Assembly: GCA_902761655.1 (NCBI GenBank)
Contig: CACWLD010000009.1
Coordinates: 24,608 to 88,607 of the forward strand
Direction of reading: 5' to 3'
DNA from: an uncultured Bacteroidia bacterium
GTDB lineage: Bacteria; Bacteroidota; Bacteroidia; Bacteroidales; UBA932
DNA length: 64,000 nucleotides
Both the position numbers and the translations under genes were made by a program. The notes beneath the pieces are model-generated. The model did not search any database. It was not told where the DNA came from and worked only from the letters and a program-made list of their open reading frames with translations. The first letter of the stretch is position 1; each line of letters opens with the position of its first letter. Of the stretch, positions 61,710 through 64,000 are shown one piece after another.

Positions 61710-63130
61710 CTATCTGAAGCCACCGTGGCCGCCACCGTGGAAGCCGCCGCCACCTCCTATGGAGGTATGGCCGCCAAAGCCGCCGGCACTGCGCGCGCTC
61801 CTTTCGAGCGCGGACTGCTGAGCGGCGCGGGCGTTCTCGATATTGCGCGACAGCATATTGGAGAGGTTGTAGGTGTCCACCGGGGTAATTGTGGCGGATC
61901 CCATAGGCATAAGCTGCTCGTAAAGCGTAGGATTGATCTCCTGAAGCTCCTTGGCCACCTTGTCCGCAATTCCGAACAGGGCCGCGAATACCATATAGTC
62001 CTGCCACAGGGTCACCTCAGGTGTGCTGCGCTCTTTAATCAGGGTGAAATCCTGCAGGAAACGGCGGAAGCCGAAGAGTTTCTTGGCCTCAGTCTTTCCT
62101 TTGTCTGTATATTGCAGGGAATTGCCCCACATCGAGCGTGAAGCCAGGGATCTGTCACCAAGCCTCTTGCGTCCGTCCGTGCCAATGTCGTTGCTCCAGT
62201 TGTAGAACTGCTGCTTGTTCATTCCGGCCCAGTTGGAGAATTCTTTGGGCTGAAGGATATGGTCTTCTCCGGAAGCGGTGTACAGAAGCCTGTAAAGGCG
62301 TTTTGCAGAGTCCGCCCAATCGTCTCCGGTGAGTTCTTCTCCGCAGTTGAATCCCATAATGATGTTGCCGTCCGCATCCTTCTGGGCCCAGAGCACATTC
62401 TTGTATATCATCCGGGTTATGATGGCGGAGGCAATGTTTCCGTTCTGATCCCCGAATCCAAGGTCTTCAGCAACGGTGAAAGATTCCACTATGTCCGCAT
62501 CGAACGGGACGTCCCTGTTCCAGGGCACGTCCTTGTCCTTCATTCCAAAGAGTTTCTTGCGCTTCCTTCGGGCGTTCGCCTTTACGTTGAAGAAAATGGG
62601 AAGCAGGAACGCAAATGCCATAAACACCGTGGTGATAATGGCGAATATCTTCCCGAAGATGTCATCCTCCTCGCTGAAGTCAGCACCTTCCATAGCCCTG
62701 TCAAGGACGCTGTCAAAACTGCCGCTCCTCTGCACGTTGGGGGTGAAGATGCCTTTGTCAAAGCGGATGAGCTCAATTACGGAATTGTAATTGCCCAGCC
62801 TCTTGTTGTTCTTGGCGGCAACTACGCCGTCGTCATAGCCAATCTCTCCGTCGAAGCCGAAGCCCCATATGCGGGAGTTGTCCTCGCTGAGCGGCTGCGG
62901 GGCTATGATGGCCACGCTCACTTTCCTGGGGGCGATGCCTTCCGGCACCACCTGGAAGTGGAAAGAGTCGTAGTCGTCGTAAGATTCCACCACGTTGCTT
63001 ATCCTGTACGATACGTTGAAGGTGTGGTTGCCGTATTCCCCAAATCCCCAGCAGATTTCAGTCCCTGTCTGGGTTTGAACCAGGCCGCATTTGCCCGCCT
63101 TTTCCCTCCTGCTTGCATTGATGTCCCAGC
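61710..63130 (-). CDS. DUF2207 membrane protein, 5' end lost at an apparent sequence join
   Basis: The remaining part starts within the extracytoplasmic DUF2207 domain (WDINASRREKAGKCGLV, CWGFGEYGNHTFNVSY), followed by a charged linker, one clear membrane helix (FAIITTVFMAFAFLLPIFF), a basic segment, a cytoplasmic region and a Gly/His-rich tail (GGGGGFHGGGHGGFR). Such proteins normally begin with a signal peptide and a further 80-100 residues, none of which is here. An ATG at 63149 would give a frame without any signal, and a stop lies 13 codons above it. The likely break is at about 63126-63140, where the plus strand turns into ftsQ. Function of the family is unknown. Confidence 0.85.
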
Positions 63131-63603
63131 TGCCGAGCACGGTGGTCATTTCCGTCCGGGAGCGGGAACCCTGCTGCTGGCTGACTTATTGCGGCATCAT
63201 GTATGTGATGGATAAAAACCGAATGGTGCTGTATGAATCAGAAAATCCGTCGGAACAGCCGCAGAACCTGGTTGAAATCAAAGGGCTTGAAGTACGGTCC
63301 AATACGCTGGTAGGGCAGTATATCAACCTCGGGAGCGAAACCCAGCAGAGCATTTTCACCGAACTGTTCCTGGAAATGAAGGTGCTTGGCTGCACCGACC
63401 AGATCAAAGAGGCCGACATCAGCAATACCAGCTCGATCCTGCTCTTCACGAGGGACGGATACACTGCGGCACTCGGAGACAGAAACAATCTCCATGCCAA
63501 GCTGAGGAGCCTGTTGCTTGTCCAGGAAGAACTGAAACAGCAGAACTATTCCGGCGGAACGATCAGCGTGACCAATCCGGAAGCACCGATCTATACGCCG
63601 TAA
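63130..63603 (+). CDS. ftsQ: FtsQ/DivIB C-terminal part, foreign to the rest of the window
   Basis: The frame reads LPSTVVISVREREPCCWL and then YCGIMYVMDKNRMVLYE, which is the classic strand-rich start of the FtsQ beta domain (hydrophobic-V-x-E-R-x-P, then a MD-x-x-G/R-x-V block). The C-terminus ends NPEAPIYTP at TAA 63603. The membrane anchor and POTRA domain, which should precede, are replaced by the DUF2207 gene on the other strand. Style and codon use resemble Clostridia, and the next gene is ftsA, as in Firmicutes division clusters. The preceding plus-strand codons back to 63091 belong to the antisense of DUF2207. Confidence 0.75.
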   Translation: MPSTVVISVREREPCCWLTYCGIMYVMDKNRMVLYESENPSEQPQNLVEIKGLEVRSNTLVGQYINLGSETQQSIFTELFLEMKVLGCTDQIKEADISNTSSILLFTRDGYTAALGDRNNLHAKLRSLLLVQEELKQQNYSGGTISVTNPEAPIYTP

Positions 63604-63763
63604 ATAAATTGTTACAAAAACAGCGAAAAAATGTAATAAAAGAGTTGAAAACTCTTGCAAAAAAAGCCTGAAGAGGGTATAATTCCTTAAGGTGTGTATT
63701 ATTTTGTAGTAACTGAACGCGATCTTTTGACAGGATCCGGAAAACAGGGGGCATGAGAAACCT
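63604..63763 (+). promoter_or_regulatory. Sigma-70-type promoter upstream of ftsA
   Basis: ttgcaa (63655-63660), a 17-base spacer and a perfect tataat (63678-63683) form a standard sigma-70/sigma-A promoter. A purine run, aggggg, precedes the ftsA start by about 13 bases as a possible ribosome-binding site. Neither element type is seen elsewhere in the window, where promoters use TAnnTTTG. Confidence 0.7.
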
Positions 63764-64000
63764 ATGAAAACAACGGTTGCAGCCATTGATTTCGGTACGA
63801 GCAAGATTGTGACGCTCGTTGCTGAAAACAGCGGCAGCCAGCGCTGTGACATTACGGCCGCCGGCGTAACAAAGTATGACGGTTATCTCGAAGAAGGATG
63901 GAATAACCCCGGAATGCTGGATGAGGCGATCCGCCGCTCCATTGCAGACGCGGAAGAGCAATCCGGAAGCAAGATCAAAGAGATTAATGTTGGTGTTCCG
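63764..64000 (+). CDS. ftsA: FtsA-like cell division ATPase, N-terminal part
   Basis: The first 79 residues of an actin-fold FtsA/PilM-type protein: VAAIDFGTSKIVTLVAE is the phosphate-1 motif with the family's GTSK, followed by MLDEAIRRSIADAEEQSG and INVGVP, matching the 1A/1C region of FtsA. FtsA anchors FtsZ to the membrane at division. The gene continues beyond the window. With the ftsQ fragment it forms the Firmicutes order ftsQ-ftsA, supporting a foreign origin for this end. Confidence 0.8.
   Translation, partial: MKTTVAAIDFGTSKIVTLVAENSGSQRCDITAAGVTKYDGYLEEGWNNPGMLDEAIRRSIADAEEQSGSKIKEINVGVP

Noticed and set aside
61715-61790. Gly/His-rich repeat tract resembling a small repeat array
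   Set aside because: It is the glycine-rich C-terminal tail typical of DUF2207 proteins, not a CRISPR or transposon feature.
63640-63660. Hairpin aagagtt-gaa-aactctt after ftsQ
   Set aside because: On the plus strand it is followed by As, not Ts, and it overlaps the -35 box of a better-supported promoter.

Overview
The window reads as a chromosome segment of an anaerobic gut or rumen-type Bacteroidales bacterium, with about 870 bases of a different, Firmicutes-like genome at its right end. The Bacteroidales assignment rests on the repeated TAnnTTTG -7 promoter box, the lack of Shine-Dalgarno sequences, tRNA without encoded CCA, a hybrid two-component system, an S46 dipeptidyl peptidase, DUF4831 and DUF1573 proteins, pyruvate:ferredoxin oxidoreductase and a GH10-feruloyl esterase fusion. 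A finer placement is not possible from the sequence alone.

Layout. 1-8.7 kb: dipeptidyl peptidase III (cut by the window edge), tpiA, then the leftward operon recA-trpS-DPP11, then rlmN and an acyltransferase-like gene. 8.9-13.7 kb: a rightward operon with a membrane LytTR regulator, a patatin with its own outer-membrane barrel, recX, a broken small gene and mtgA. 13.7-15.3 kb: leftward rnhA-pdxA. 15.3-21.2 kb: rightward rfbD-rfbC-PAP2-M64 peptidase-DAHP synthase/chorismate mutase-carboxylesterase. 21.2-31 kb: TlpA-like lipoprotein, small barrel protein, DUF5106 lipoprotein, CNNM-CBS protein, POT peptide transporter, lipid A acyltransferase, DUF4831, pepD and rpsF-rpsR-rplI. 31-40 kb: a DUF1593 lipoprotein, parE, DUF1573 protein, ferredoxin, a HTH-only LysR-like protein and PFOR. 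40-48.7 kb: a xylan locus, with a hybrid sensor-regulator divergent from an operon for an unknown secreted protein, a GH43 enzyme and a GH10-CE1 xylanase/feruloyl esterase. 48.8-52.7 kb: lpdA facing lplA, a SIS isomerase and fabD. 52.7-63.1 kb: tRNA-Arg(CCG), a GH2-GH43 fusion, a serpin, an S9 peptidase, recG and a truncated DUF2207 gene. 63.1-64 kb: foreign ftsQ 3' end and ftsA 5' end.

Two physiological themes stand out. The cell appears to live on peptides and plant cell wall: DPP III, DPP11, an S9C dipeptidyl peptidase, PepD, an M64 protease and a POT transporter cover stepwise peptide breakdown and uptake, while the GH10-esterase, GH43 and GH2-GH43 proteins attack feruloylated arabinoxylan or related glycans. 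The chromosome is also very compact. Convergent genes end on interlocked stop codons, divergent genes share overlapping promoters, several genes look leaderless, and terminator hairpins double as promoters or start sites.

Four places look damaged or misassembled and should be treated with care: both stop codons are missing between tpiA and DPP11 (about 2.13 kb), a gene is frameshifted at 12.74 kb, a 33-bp tandem duplication sits in the PAP2 active site at 17.05 kb, and there is an apparent chimeric join near 63.13 kb. No CRISPR array, insertion sequence, rRNA or prophage was seen. The only stretch over 300 bases without a gene (43922-44277) holds the xylan-locus control region.
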